A stretch of DNA of 16,179 nt from Ichthyophonus hoferi (taxonomy: Eukaryota > Opisthokonta > Ichthyosporea > Ichthyophonida > Ichthyophonidae): assembly GCA_002751075.1 (NCBI GenBank), contig NAOQ01000464.1:1951-18129 (forward strand), in the 5' to 3' direction. Shown one piece after another: positions 1 through 9,120 of this stretch. Within the stretch, counting starts at the first letter, position 1. Each line of letters opens with the position of its first letter. Made by a program: the position numbers and the translations under genes. The notes beneath the pieces are model-generated. The model saw only the letters and a list, made by a program, of their open reading frames with translations. It did no database searches and was not told where the DNA came from.

Positions 1-108
1 GTATATGTGATGTATAGGTATATGTATAGGTATATGTATATGTATATGTATATGTATAGGTATATGTATATGTATATGTATATGTATAGGTATATGTATG
101 TATACTAT
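1..108. repeat. Degenerate TATATG / TATAGG tandem repeat
   Basis: Short units alternating between TATATG and TATAGG fill almost the whole stretch. It is a plain microsatellite. If the response-regulator gene ends at the candidate exon 105-176, this repeat begins immediately at its 3' end. Confidence 0.9.
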
Positions 109-176
109 CTACAACGCATATCAAGATTAGCAATAAGACAAAACAAATGCCTAATTATAGCAATGGAGACCATCTC
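105..176 (-). other. Possible terminal exon of the response-regulator gene
   Basis: On the minus strand an acceptor ending in AATCAG precedes 23 sense codons and a TAG stop. The reading phase (0) fits the donor of the exon at 244-411, and the intron between them would be only 67 bases, filled with a TA repeat. The predicted end (EMVSIAIIRH, then LFCLIANLDMRCR) has no recognisable motif. It could be chance, because phase agreement alone is a one-in-three event. Transcript reads would decide. Confidence 0.25.
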
Positions 177-243
177 CTGATTCACTTCCACCAATCATAC
201 CTTAAAGATAACATAATATATATATATATATATATATACTCAC

Positions 244-1692
244 ACGGGTTGGTTCTGAGAGTTGATCAGAATTTCCAGATATAAACCTCCTGTCCCCATT
301 GGTCCAATGGCTAGAATTTTGATCGATTGGTCTACATACCCTATCACTGAGATCAATCATTCTAGATACTCCCTTGTGAAACTGATCCGGACTGGCTGCC
401 TCTACTTTATACTGGAGAGATAAACCAATACTAAGTAACATTAAAAATTAAAAAACAAATAGTAAAGTAAACCATGATACAAAATAATCATAGTGATAAT
501 AATAAAAATAATAAAAATAATAAACAATAATAATAAATACTAGGAAATAACAACTATGGATGACTGGATGAATTTTAGATCTATGTTAGTGGGAAAGCGT
601 GATCACAATGATAATCATTGGATGTATTAATATACTATTATACCATGAAAGTATATCAATATATATATAGACCATATAAAACAAACCAATAAGAAAATAG
701 AAGCCATTGCTAACCATTGGGTATAAATCACATTATATTAGCTACATGTTCAAAATGGTAAGTTTTTTGTACTGGGAGACCAATTCAAAGTTTTCACTCA
801 AGCCTATAATATGGATTATGTAAAATTTTAAATCTAAATCTGACTGGAAATTTACAGAGTATACTTTTATGAGTGGTAAATCTGTCTCGCTCTATTTGTT
901 TGACTTAAATCACATACTAGGAATAACCCCAAATAAATTATAATTAAAGGACCAGTCATATTGTTATGTTAAAAAGTGGGCGAATGACATATAAAGCTAG
1001 TTCATAAAAAACATTTACTATATATACATATATACATTGCTCTTACATCATGTGCAACCGCCAATCGTTGATGTCCCAATGGCATGAGTTTAGGGGGGCT
1101 GATAGAATGTGTCGCAGAGTGTTGATTGATCACTGGATACTCTTCCACCTCCCCATCCACTCTCCCTAACCATGTATTAATTACATTAATTACGTCCGCT
1201 ATATTGATTGGTTTAAGTAAAAAGGCGTTAATTCCCGACCCTGTCATGTGATTAGCTCCCGGATCAGACAATGCAATGATTGGTGTGGAGTGATTTTGAC
1301 TGGATGGCCGAGTCCTTATCTGATGGGCGGTGTCAATTCCACCAATGGGAGGCGTCTTAATATCTAAAAATATAATATCTACTCGTGTCTTTTCACAGGC
1401 TTCCACTGCTTTTATCCCGTCAGATACCTGTAGATGATGGGGGGGATAAATTGTGGGTTAAGATTGTATATGCATGTAAAATTTAATGCAATACATTATA
1501 TAATAATAATAAACATAACTACAACGCTACACATACATTATCCTATAGACCATTACAAACATATACCTACCAAGGTAACATGTAGTTGTAGTAATGCAAA
1601 CCATTTCCCTAATACACTTGGCACCCCTTTATTCTCTTCAACATATAAGATGGTACATTGACCCGCTTCGGCCCGTAAAGTGGGAAGGGTCT
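244..1692 (-). CDS. Response-regulator receiver (REC) domain protein, spliced, incomplete
   Basis: The exons, in transcript order, are 1571-1692, 1047-1427 and 244-411. All have GT-AG borders and agreeing phases (1, 0, 0). Joined, they encode a receiver domain of two-component phosphorelays. The strand starting CTILYVEEN carries the acidic pair, DIIFLDIKTP carries the phospho-accepting Asp, IIALSDPG carries the conserved Ser/Thr, and AFLLKPI carries the conserved Lys, so all catalytic positions are present. A tail of about 95 residues, rich in Ser, Pro and His with no known domain, follows and includes the whole exon 244-411. That exon ends at a strong GTGAGT donor, so more sequence follows; a second in-frame donor (GTATGT) lies inside it. 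Upstream, either a short N-terminus or a kinase is missing. No HATPase motif was seen to the right, so this may be a stand-alone regulator rather than the end of a hybrid histidine kinase. The domain call is secure; the gene ends are not. Confidence 0.82.
412..1046 (-). other. Intron of the response-regulator gene
   Basis: This is a 635-base intron between the exons at 1047-1427 (donor GTAAGA) and 244-411 (acceptor after a TCTCTCCAG tract). It is AT-rich with A-rich and AAT-repeat stretches around 435-540. I see no further exon or RNA gene in it. It is long for this window, so a small missed exon is possible. Confidence 0.6.
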
Positions 1693-2761
1693 CTAGAGAG
1701 GGATAAATAGATTAATAATGGATTGGGGAATATACCATGAAACAAACTGCCTTGAAAATATAACAATCTTATTTTCCATATGTTAAGATATAATACTATT
1801 AAATAGACTACATAATTGCTGCATTAAATTAACTATACACGTGGTTAACTTCAACTTCATAACACTATCACAAATATAATTTATCACTTTATTTTCATTT
1901 AGCAAATAGTATTCGTTGGTAATTATTTGGATATATATATACAATTTCTTGTTTTTCTTTTATATTCATAAATCAAAGTAGATACCAACATTTTAATATA
2001 AAATAAAGTCTGTATGTAGGTATTATTTGATTAAATAAATTTTAAATTGAATGAATATAATATAAAAATGACGTTTTATAATGCGTATATTCCATTGGCA
2101 AGAAAATTACAAATCTAGATAATAATTAGGTTTGGAATAATCAATAATAATATATCATCAATTATTACTAGATAAAAATGCTTTTCATTACACTAATGAT
2201 ATCTGTTAGTTGAAAGTTGAAATATTAATAATTAATAGCTATAACGAATAGTATTATAAGATTATTAATGTATATGTATGTATATGTACATGTATATGCA
2301 TATGTATATATGTATCTGTATCTGTAAATGTATATGTATATGTATATGTATCTATATGTATATGCATATGGATGTTTATATGTATCTGTATATGTATATA
2401 TATATAACAACTAACAACTACTATATAATGTTAATAATACTAAAACCTCTTACCCTAATATCCTATATACATAAAAATATAGTTATTAATTATAACTCAA
2501 CATCCTAGACACAAAATAACCCTAAGCATAAATTTTTCTAAGCTATACCTTACATACAAACATATATCCTATACCCTATATACAAATATACCTCCCCTAC
2601 CCTATCCATATCATATACCCTATACAACAATAAACATTATCAAAGATGAATATCCATTAACAATAATATAATAGCATAATAGTATAATAGTATAATATAA
2701 ATGAACAATATCGAAGATCTTTGAATCCATCAAAACATGTCCCATACACAATAACTTTTAC
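1693..2761. other. AT-rich noncoding stretch, no gene seen
   Basis: Probably intronic or 5' noncoding DNA of the response-regulator gene. Every frame is broken by frequent stops. It holds a long TATATG-type microsatellite (2270-2402), short runs related to CCCTATA (about 2560-2620), and a small ATAGTATA array (about 2666-2698). Confidence 0.6.
2270..2402. repeat. TATATG-type hexanucleotide microsatellite
   Basis: About 130 bases of TATATG units with interruptions (TATCTG, TACATG, CATATG). Open frames across it on both strands (Met-Tyr and Tyr-Ile repeats) are by-products of the repeat and are not genes. Confidence 0.92.
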
Positions 2762-2849
2762 CATACGATATACACTCTTTAGCCAACGGCCTCTTGGGGG
2801 CCTTATTATCAATGACGGGCATGATTTCCTTGTGATATTTTTTGTTCTT
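2762..2849 (-). other. Candidate coding exon, possibly the upstream exon of the REC gene
   Basis: An island of balanced composition in very AT-rich DNA. On the minus strand an acceptor (CCATAG) precedes 29 sense codons (including KEIMPVIDNKAPKRPLAKE) and a GTAAAA donor in phase 1. That is the phase needed to join the exon at 1571-1692. It lies between that exon and the promoter-like patch near 3190-3236, as expected for an early exon. The peptide is basic and matches no domain I recognise. Confidence 0.35.
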
Positions 2850-3187
2850 CTATGGTATTTATTAATGACGACCTAAATAATAATGTAAAAGGTATAGGTG
2901 TGTGATGTGGATTTATTTTAGGTAGTTCATGTTTTTTTCTGGTATAATATATATATATGCTATTATTGTTCTGTAGTTTTTAGTTATTTTTATTATAATA
3001 TTATAATAAAAATCTTATAAGATTATTATAGTATTATTTATCATACTACTTAATATAATAGGCATTATTCTTTTAAAATAACTACCTGCCTCTAATATAT
3101 TATATAATAATAATACACCTATTAATTATAGTAATATAATAATCTCCAGTGAGCCAATATGATAACGCATCGCTGCCGTCCATTCGG

Positions 3188-3236
3188 TACAGCTGCGCGT
3201 GCGCGCGTGCGCATCTCATTCCTTAATTGTGATTGG
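3188..3236 (-). promoter_or_regulatory. Promoter-like patch: CpG-rich alternating tract plus CCAAT box
   Basis: A 20-base tract at about 3194-3213 alternates strictly between pyrimidine and purine (TGCGCG, TGCGCGCG, TGCGCA). It resembles NRF1-type GCGCnnGCGC sites and could form Z-DNA. An inverted CCAAT box (ATTGG, 3232-3236) follows 20 bases away. Seen from the minus strand, the CCAAT box is upstream of the GC tract, a sensible order for a promoter firing leftward into the response-regulator gene. The function is inferred; no TATA box or start site is fixed. Confidence 0.45.
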
Positions 3237-3415
3237 CTAGTATAAACATATTGTTAAATTATTATGAAATTATTATTAAATTATGATTAAACTATTGCTA
3301 TATAGTGTTTGAAATAACTCAAATTTTAAGTTAATTTTAATCATATAGTATTAATATATTGTGAAAATATTGTTAAAATATTATTAAAATGTTATTAAAA
3401 TATTTCCATAAAGCA

Positions 3416-3587
3416 ATTGGCATAGTCTATCACGTATCTTAATCTTAATTGGCTATTATTAAATTATTAAAACCTACTTAAAAAGATCTATAAATAGGTT
3501 GGCACAGTCTAGTATATATCTTAACCTTTATTGGTTGTTATTAAAATATTATCTCTTAAAATAATGTTATATATATATTATTATTGG
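3416..3587. repeat. Imperfect 82-base tandem repeat with repeated ATTGG boxes
   Basis: Two units start with TTGGCAtAGTCTA (3417) and TTGGCAcAGTCTA (3499), 82 bases apart. Each runs into TATCTTAA, then ATTGG, then TTATTAAA. ATTGG occurs at 3416, 3448, 3530 and 3583, always in the same orientation, plus 3232 nearer the GC tract. These may be CCAAT boxes of the leftward promoter or simply part of the repeat. Confidence 0.6.
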
Positions 3588-3955
3588 TTGCAAGAATCAT
3601 AAAGAAGCCGTTAATCAAACTCCATTTACGCTTTGATTAGAATCGTCTTTGATTAACTAAGCAATGAATTACTATCGCTATTATGATCGCAATCATAAGA
3701 TGTTGAATTTTGACCTATCAACCCATGTAAACAAAATTGATAAGAGTATTAGTAGAGTAACTTGAATCAATAAATTTATAGTAATTTATCAGCAAATCAA
3801 TCAGAGATGTGCTGACAAAAGTCTTTGAAAAGAGAGTAAAGTTCATAAACAATATCTGAAATCAAATAAAGACACCTAATTCCTTAAAAGCAATTTGAAT
3901 TAATTGCTAGATTAATTAGACATCCACTTACTCAAACCAATAAATCTACACATGT
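3583..3955 (+). repeat. Dispersed repeat, copy 1 (about 370 bases)
   Basis: This stretch aligns along its length, in the same orientation, with 8765-9120. Shared blocks include GACCTATCAAC, TTGAATCAATA/CTGAATCAATA, TAGTAATTxATCAGCA, GAAAAGAG and AGCAATATCTGA/AACAATATCTGA. I judge the two copies roughly two-thirds identical, with small indels. No coding frame, terminal inverted repeat, or tRNA-like promoter was recognised. It could be an old non-autonomous element or a duplicated noncoding segment. Confidence 0.7.
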
Positions 3956-5339
3956 AACAAAAAAATTTTCACACCTTTAACGTGATATATCTAATAACTG
4001 GTAAAAATTAGTAACTCTTAAAGGATATCAGATTTTATGATGGTCACAACATCATAGCAAACTCTGAAAGTAGTTGCCTGCTGAAACTTGTAGTACCAAT
4101 GAAGAGGGCAATACGAACCCTTCAAATGATAACTGCACAGTCAACCCAATATATCAACATCAGTTGACACCTTCTGAATACAGGGTATTCAATTTCTTTA
4201 GTAAATGAAACTGAATTTGAATCATATACAAAATAGTATTTGGTTAACAAATAATCATGTATTTAACCGTCATTTAATTGCTAATTATTTGCTATCCACC
4301 AGCTCCTTCTTCCCACACTCCCCTACATTTGCATACAAGAAAGCCAAATGTCTAATCACAACATAATAATCACTCTGAGCTTATAAACTTGTTATATATG
4401 TTATGGTACAGGGAAACCTGGAGGAAAAACTGATTGATTATATGATGGTGTGATGGTGTCTTGATTGTACCTTTGTAGCATTTAAAGAGCTAAGCGAAGC
4501 CTAAGTGGCTTAGAAAAAAAAAAAAAATTTTTTTTGACAAAAGCTAAATTTCTGAAATACAAAGCAACGTCTCATCAGAGCATGGGATACAAGTAGACAA
4601 TCAGCTTAGCGTGACTGCCCATCCTTCCTGTGTTTGCTAATAACTGGAACAATAATGAAAAACCATGGATATCTTAACCTGCAATAACGTGATATTATTT
4701 TTCTACTTTGGATGACTAAAACAGATAGGGGAGGAAAGTAGCCAAATTTTTATCTATCATGCGTTACAAGATTGCTAACCGCAGATGAATAAGTAGGTTT
4801 GATCGAAGCCCAAAGAATAAGTAGTTCAATGATCGTGTGGCTCAAGATTAGTTGGTTGCATTATTTAATTGTATATAATTTGATTGCATAATATGCTTTA
4901 ACCTGATAGAATTGCCAAACGGAAATCTCTGGTTCTTTACAAATTGAGTGTTGTATAATAGGACTATATATATTGTGCTCTTCCAGAGGTCCGAGCATTT
5001 TCATTTTCATAACAATTATGTTTCACTAGAGCATATCTTCATACACCTATATATGCAAAATATATAATTCATATCTGAAATGAGCTCAACATAGTTTGTT
5101 ACGAATAGCTACCAGCTGGATGACAGGTTCGTGAGGTACGTACTGTGTAGGTGTATATAGTGAAAACTATGTATCTAGCCATGCATAAAAATTTATATGA
5201 ATTGGAAGCATGACTCGGACCTGGTCAATAGTCACCAATGCACTAATTTCAAGGCTAAATTGTGCTCATAAATTAGAATAACTATTTTGACACGCCTTAA
5301 GTTGAGCTCGACGGGGATTGGTTTCAACAATTAGCTTTC
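3956..5339. other. Intergenic stretch, no gene recognised
   Basis: Mostly AT-rich. The part at about 4003-4207 has balanced composition and two overlapping plus-strand frames of about 45-50 codons without stops (for example the stretch ending SEYRVFNFFSK). Neither has a convincing start or matching splice sites, so I do not call a gene. A hairpin followed by a long A/T tract lies at 4490-4535. The remainder, including 4560-5330, shows nothing I can name. Confidence 0.5.
4490..4535. repeat. Hairpin followed by A14-T8 tract
   Basis: CTAAGC (4490-4495) pairs with GCTTAG (4508-4513), or AAGCC pairs with GGCTT around a TAAGT loop. It is followed directly by 14 A and 8 T. A structured end followed by poly-A resembles the tail of a retroposed short element, but no body or target-site duplication was identified. 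The A/T block alone is a strong poly(dA:dT) nucleosome-excluding tract. Confidence 0.5.
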
Positions 5340-5579
5340 CTGTAAGTTTTGGGGCGCACGGAATAACCAAGGTCAGGTCACTTCAATTGACCCCAGTGTT
5401 GTCAGCTTATGGCTTAAGAAGCCATTTTTGAAACTTACAGAATTGCACTAAGTGCGGCTTGAGACGTCACTAATGATTATGTCACCAGCTGAGTCTTTAG
5501 ACCATTTCTCTAGAGACCCCTTTCGGGTGGTCTCGTTTATTCCCTTGTTTAGTTCTGAATATGGAGCTTTCTCCATATT
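5340..5579. other. Cluster of strong hairpins, possible structured RNA
   Basis: A perfect 10-base inverted repeat (CTGTAAGTTT at 5340-5349, AAACTTACAG at 5431-5440) encloses two inner hairpins. These are GGTCA/TGACC (5376-5380 and 5388-5392, also TGGGG/CCCCA pairing) and ATGGCTT/AAGCCAT with a three-base loop (5409-5425). Downstream come GAGACC/GGTCTC with an inner CC/GG (5513-5534) and a perfect 9-base stem AATATGGAG/CTCCATATT with a CTTT loop (5558-5579). The region is richer in G+C than its surroundings. It could be a structured noncoding RNA, a small inverted-repeat element, or a 98-base intron (GTAAGT to TTACAG) of a noncoding transcript. No known snRNA, tRNA or RNase P hallmark was recognised. 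Confidence 0.4.
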
Positions 5580-6193
5580 ATTACTTCTTAATAGAGATAG
5601 AAGTAGGATATTAATATAAATGGAATTTATACCAGTAAATAATATTCTCTATATTAACATACACAGTTAATAAGTAAGAAAGAATGTATAATTATCAGAA
5701 CAGAACTCGTGGTTCTTTTTAAGTTTCTAAGATAACCAAAACTAGCGTCCTGCACTTGCTTTTATACTCTATTGTTTATTATTTCAAGGAGAGATTAATT
5801 AGCTAATTCCTGTTAGAATCGATGGCATAACTAAGTTTAAGCTCTTTATTATTGCGCCAATAACATAGCCGATCAATAGCGCGAGCTTATATATAATTTG
5901 CATATACAAAAGGTTGTGCACTACAGGGATTAGGCACGCAGTCAAATATTTTAATTGTAACTTTCTAATAATATTATTGTATACAACGTTTGAATATACA
6001 ATTAACTTTTTAATATATTAACCAGGTGAGGAATACTTACTTCTTGTTTTAACTTTGATGCAATATATTGTGATAAAATGAATGAATGAATGTAAGAATA
6101 ATGGTGGACCGATCGTAAGGAAGAGGACTCTGAGGGCCACTAAACTTTCCTTAACTTATCCAAAAAGGATCTAATGGTATTGTACCTAATTTA

Positions 6194-6254
6194 ATTGGCT
6201 GTATAGCTACGTATAGTGAGCACAAAATGAGATCTAGGACTCAGGACTATATAA
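6194..6254 (+). promoter_or_regulatory. Likely core promoter of the GT31 gene (CCAAT and TATA)
   Basis: An inverted CCAAT box (ATTGG, 6194-6198) is followed about 50 bases later by TATATAA (6248-6254), which sits 115 bases before the start codon at 6369. Spacing and order are typical of a TATA-type eukaryotic promoter. In DNA this AT-rich a TATA match alone is weak, so the call rests on the pair and its position. Confidence 0.4.
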
Positions 6255-6368
6255 CACAATAACAGCATAGATCGTCCTAGAAAAATATATCTTCACAATC
6301 CATATTCTGCGGAATTGTTTTATAAACTTAACTTTTTATTAATGTGTCTCTTTACGTAAAGAAGACTA

Positions 6369-7694
6369 ATGCCTTTAACAACCTTAAATCAGAGGCTTGT
6401 GGTGTTCGGGCGTTTAAAAACATTTTTTGGCTATGACCGGAAAGTAACACTGGCAACTACTATCATAGTTATTTTGATAATATGCATTGGCATTATACAA
6501 GCATATTTAACATTTTTTGCCTCTGTAACTGTTGCAGTAATTCAGACACCTAATACCCAACAAGTAATGAACTCTTTTCTGAAGAACAAAGTAGCATTTG
6601 CTATGAAGACGGGCGTTAATGTTGCTAGCGATCGATTATTTGCAGTACGAAAGGCCTGGTTTGACCGCGTATCCAACCGTATCTTCATTGCAGATGCTGG
6701 TTTTCAGACAACTGATGGTATTAATGTAATCAATGTAATTTCCATTGCCAAAGAAATTATGAGGAAGAAGGGGGCAACTAAAATAGATGAGGAAGAGCAT
6801 AAAAAGAAGAAGCGAAGTGGACGTGATGCTATTGAAAAAACAAAAGGGTGGCAGGAGGATAAGCACAAGAATCTTCCGGGATTCCAAGAGCTTTATAAGG
6901 CCTACCCTGACGCCGAGTGGTACATTATGGTTGATGACGATACATATATTTTCCTTGATAATCTTGTTTATATGCTAAGCCGTTGTGACAGCAGCAAGGA
7001 ACTCTATCTAGGAGGTACGATGGCGTATAGTGGTTGTGACACCGTGAAAGGTTTTGACCACCACTTTAAACATGGCGGCGCAGGTATAATTCTTTCACAT
7101 GCAACCATGGTCAAGATGATGGAGATAGTGGAGGAATGCATATCAGAGTCTAGTAATTGTTGGGCTGGAGATGTACGTGTTGCAACTTGCTTGCAGCATG
7201 CCGGCATTAGACCAACTAATAACAACCCCTATGTATTCTCTGATCTTGCATGGCCAGATGTTAACAATGATTTAAACTGGATGAAGAATAGAAGTCCGTG
7301 TGACCTTGTAGTCAGCAATCATAAGATGGCACCCCAAACCCTCTTAAACCTGCGTGAAATGGAGCGCCGTGTACTTCTCACCGGCAAGCGCTTTAATTTG
7401 GGTGAAATTTATGGGTTTCAGTATGTAGGAAACCACGCTATCTTACAAGATGATATCTCTGGTACTTATGGTATTAGGTATGATCAAGAGATTATTGGAT
7501 CTTCCCTTGAGGAAGTGATGACAGGCTCAGATTTGGATTGTAGACGCTTGTGTGAAGTAACTCCGAATTGTCGGGCGTGGACCAGGTCAAAATCTAAGAT
7601 GTGCTTAATGAAAACAGATATTACTGACTGGGTTACGAAAGATGGGCTTAAATCTGGTCTGCCATATAAATGTTTTGAAGAGGTTTATTCTTGA
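6369..7694 (+). CDS. Fringe-like GT31 glycosyltransferase with C-terminal PAN/Apple domain
   Basis: A single-exon frame of 441 residues. An in-frame TAA 12 bases upstream fixes this ATG as the first. A short basic N-terminus precedes one hydrophobic anchor (about residues 26-57), giving the type II topology of Golgi glycosyltransferases. The catalytic part has the metal and nucleotide-sugar binding DDD motif (189-191, in EWYIMVDDDTYIF), a HGGAGIILS loop (235-243) typical of Fringe-like enzymes, and GDVRV (267-271) where family members carry the E/D-D-V motif. A PAN/Apple-like domain closes the protein (about 385-435; Cys 391, 395, 401, 412 and 435). A very basic insert (about 132-168, including EEEHKKKKRS) separates the early strands from the DDD strand. 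By family it should transfer a sugar to a glycan or glycoprotein acceptor in the secretory pathway; donor and acceptor cannot be read from sequence. It has no introns, unlike both neighbours, which hints at an origin by retroposition or gene transfer. Confidence 0.9.
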   Translation: MPLTTLNQRLVVFGRLKTFFGYDRKVTLATTIIVILIICIGIIQAYLTFFASVTVAVIQTPNTQQVMNSFLKNKVAFAMKTGVNVASDRLFAVRKAWFDRVSNRIFIADAGFQTTDGINVINVISIAKEIMRKKGATKIDEEEHKKKKRSGRDAIEKTKGWQEDKHKNLPGFQELYKAYPDAEWYIMVDDDTYIFLDNLVYMLSRCDSSKELYLGGTMAYSGCDTVKGFDHHFKHGGAGIILSHATMVKMMEIVEECISESSNCWAGDVRVATCLQHAGIRPTNNNPYVFSDLAWPDVNNDLNWMKNRSPCDLVVSNHKMAPQTLLNLREMERRVLLTGKRFNLGEIYGFQYVGNHAILQDDISGTYGIRYDQEIIGSSLEEVMTGSDLDCRRLCEVTPNCRAWTRSKSKMCLMKTDITDWVTKDGLKSGLPYKCFEEVYS

Positions 7695-7783
7695 AATTAC
7701 TGTTATCCTGCGAAAGAAATGAACTGATTGATACTAACATAATGCATAGTTACATCAATGATGTTATAGATGAAGCCATTATA

Positions 7784-7851
7784 AATAAAAAAGTACAATT
7801 TAAGAATTGAACTGACCTTTGCCCAGATTTTTATATTTAATTTTCAATAAA
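7784..7851 (+). terminator. Polyadenylation signals of the GT31 gene
   Basis: Two AATAAA hexamers follow the stop codon, at 7784-7789 and 7846-7851, about 90 and 150 bases downstream. Either could direct cleavage. Confidence 0.5.
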
Positions 7852-8764
7852 TACAGGTATGAGATAGTATGATATTACAAGAATGGTATAATACAGTTAA
7901 TACACTTTTATGTTATTTGGCTGTGTGTGGTCCGTTCGCAAAGGCGTTTATTTATTATCATTCGAAGCTTGAAAATTTTGTTGCAACTATTATTGTTTTT
8001 ACTAAAATAGGAGGAGGATAGGTAGGCATGTTATAGTATAGTGTATTGTAGTATAATGTTTTTTCTTGTCTTGTCCTTTAATGCATTGTATTGCACTAAT
8101 ATAAAAATATATATTATATGTCGTTGTATTATATCATAGTATAATGCAATGGGTTATTGTATTATAATATAGGATTGCCCGAAATATGTTTGGACTATCC
8201 TGATTATTGCATCCCACACTACGGGCCGTTTGAATTTTACTATGCCATTTCACTTGTAGATCAACCAAAGTTTTAGTAACAAGCGCATCAGGCATGAGTG
8301 GCAAATTATTATCACTTTTACGAGCTCATTAATTGAGATTGTAGTTTTTTAAATCATAAATACTTAAAATAAAGTGGCTCAAAATTAATTACCCAATATC
8401 CTTCTAATGGATTAATTCACTAATATCTGAAAGTTACCCCAAGATAGTTAAGCACTGGAGGCGGTAGAAATAAATAAGTACAAAAGCAAAAAAAAACTCT
8501 CAATAAAGGGCATTTTCACATCATATCATAATACGATTTTCATATACATTATTTCTAGGGCACTTCATATCATATCATAATACGACCTTGATATATATCA
8601 TTTCTAGGAAACAGCATACTCGTCTGTTCCCTTTTTGCCTTTTATTTTACTCAAATTTTCTACAAAGATATAGCAACTTTGAATAAGGATTATAAATTAT
8701 AATGCAATACAGCGTAATACAGTACAATAGAATACCATACAATACCCCACCCTACCCTACAATA
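7852..8764. other. Intergenic, low-complexity, with two short open frames
   Basis: Most of this is GTATAATG- and ATTGTATT-type simple sequence (about 8030-8170) and AATACA-type sequence (about 8695-8764). Two short plus-strand frames stand out. One, 7869-8021, has an ATG and 50 residues (including CGPFAKAFIYYHSKLENF). The other, ending at 8276, follows an ATATAG acceptor-like site (from 8173) and reads LPEICLDYPDYCIPHYGPF onwards. Both have balanced codons but no recognised domain and no clear partner exon. They may be chance, relics or exons of an unseen gene. Confidence 0.4.
8510..8608. repeat. 49-base tandem repeat, two copies
   Basis: The block TCATATCATAATACGA recurs at 8521 and 8570, exactly 49 bases apart, and both units end in ATTTCTAGG. 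The copies differ at only a few positions, so the duplication is fairly recent. Confidence 0.85.
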
Positions 8765-9120
8765 CATTGGACGCAAGGATCATGCTCATAGATTGGCCAT
8801 TAATCAAATTATATCAATGTTTGGATCAAAATCATGTTTGATCAAAAATGTCCTTGACCAATAATTAAGTCTCACCATTACCATCATAATCACAAGAGGT
8901 GGAATTCCGACCTATCAACTAGTGTAATCAAATTGCTACTACAATAATTCAACCTGAATCAATAGGTTGATAGTAATTAATCAGCACTCAACTAGACGGG
9001 TGTTGACTAAAGCCCTAGAAAAGAGGTAAGGTTCATGAGCAATATCTGACTAAAATAAGATACTGTCAACTTATTAAATCTGTTCAATTTGATTGCTTGT
9101 CTAATTAAACGGTTGCTTAA
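8765..9120 (+). repeat. Dispersed repeat, copy 2 (about 355 bases)
   Basis: The direct-orientation partner of 3583-3955. This copy contains two clean hairpins: GATCAAA/TTTGATC with a six-base loop (8824-8843) and TCAACCT/AGGTTGA with an eight-base loop (8949-8970). The matching positions in copy 1 no longer pair. That suggests copy 2 is closer to the ancestral form, or that its structure is maintained. The two copies bracket the GT31 gene, but nothing of an LTR element lies between them. Confidence 0.7.

Noticed and set aside
1002-1046. Direct read-through of the receiver frame to a stop, giving a C-terminus VRAMYICIYSKCFL
   Set aside because: A strong GTAAGA donor lies at the point where the frame turns into low-complexity codons, and a phase-matched exon with a good acceptor follows at 244-411.
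2225-2508. Open frames on both strands of Tyr-Ile-Tyr and Met-Tyr-Met repeats
   Set aside because: They are translations of the TATATG microsatellite.
2560-2620. CCCTA-containing stretches (also near 8740) as interstitial telomere repeats
   Set aside because: The units are irregular, mixed with TATA, and never form an uninterrupted array.
4405-4431. A P-loop-like phrase GTGKPGGKT on the plus strand
   Set aside because: The frame stops two codons later and has no supporting context.
6636-7225. Minus-strand and alternative-frame open frames inside the GT31 gene
   Set aside because: They are shadows of a well-supported coding frame with recognisable motifs.
3583-9120. The direct repeats as long terminal repeats of a retroelement
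   Set aside because: No retroelement coding region, primer-binding site or terminal dinucleotide pattern was seen, and the copies are too diverged and lack clear ends.
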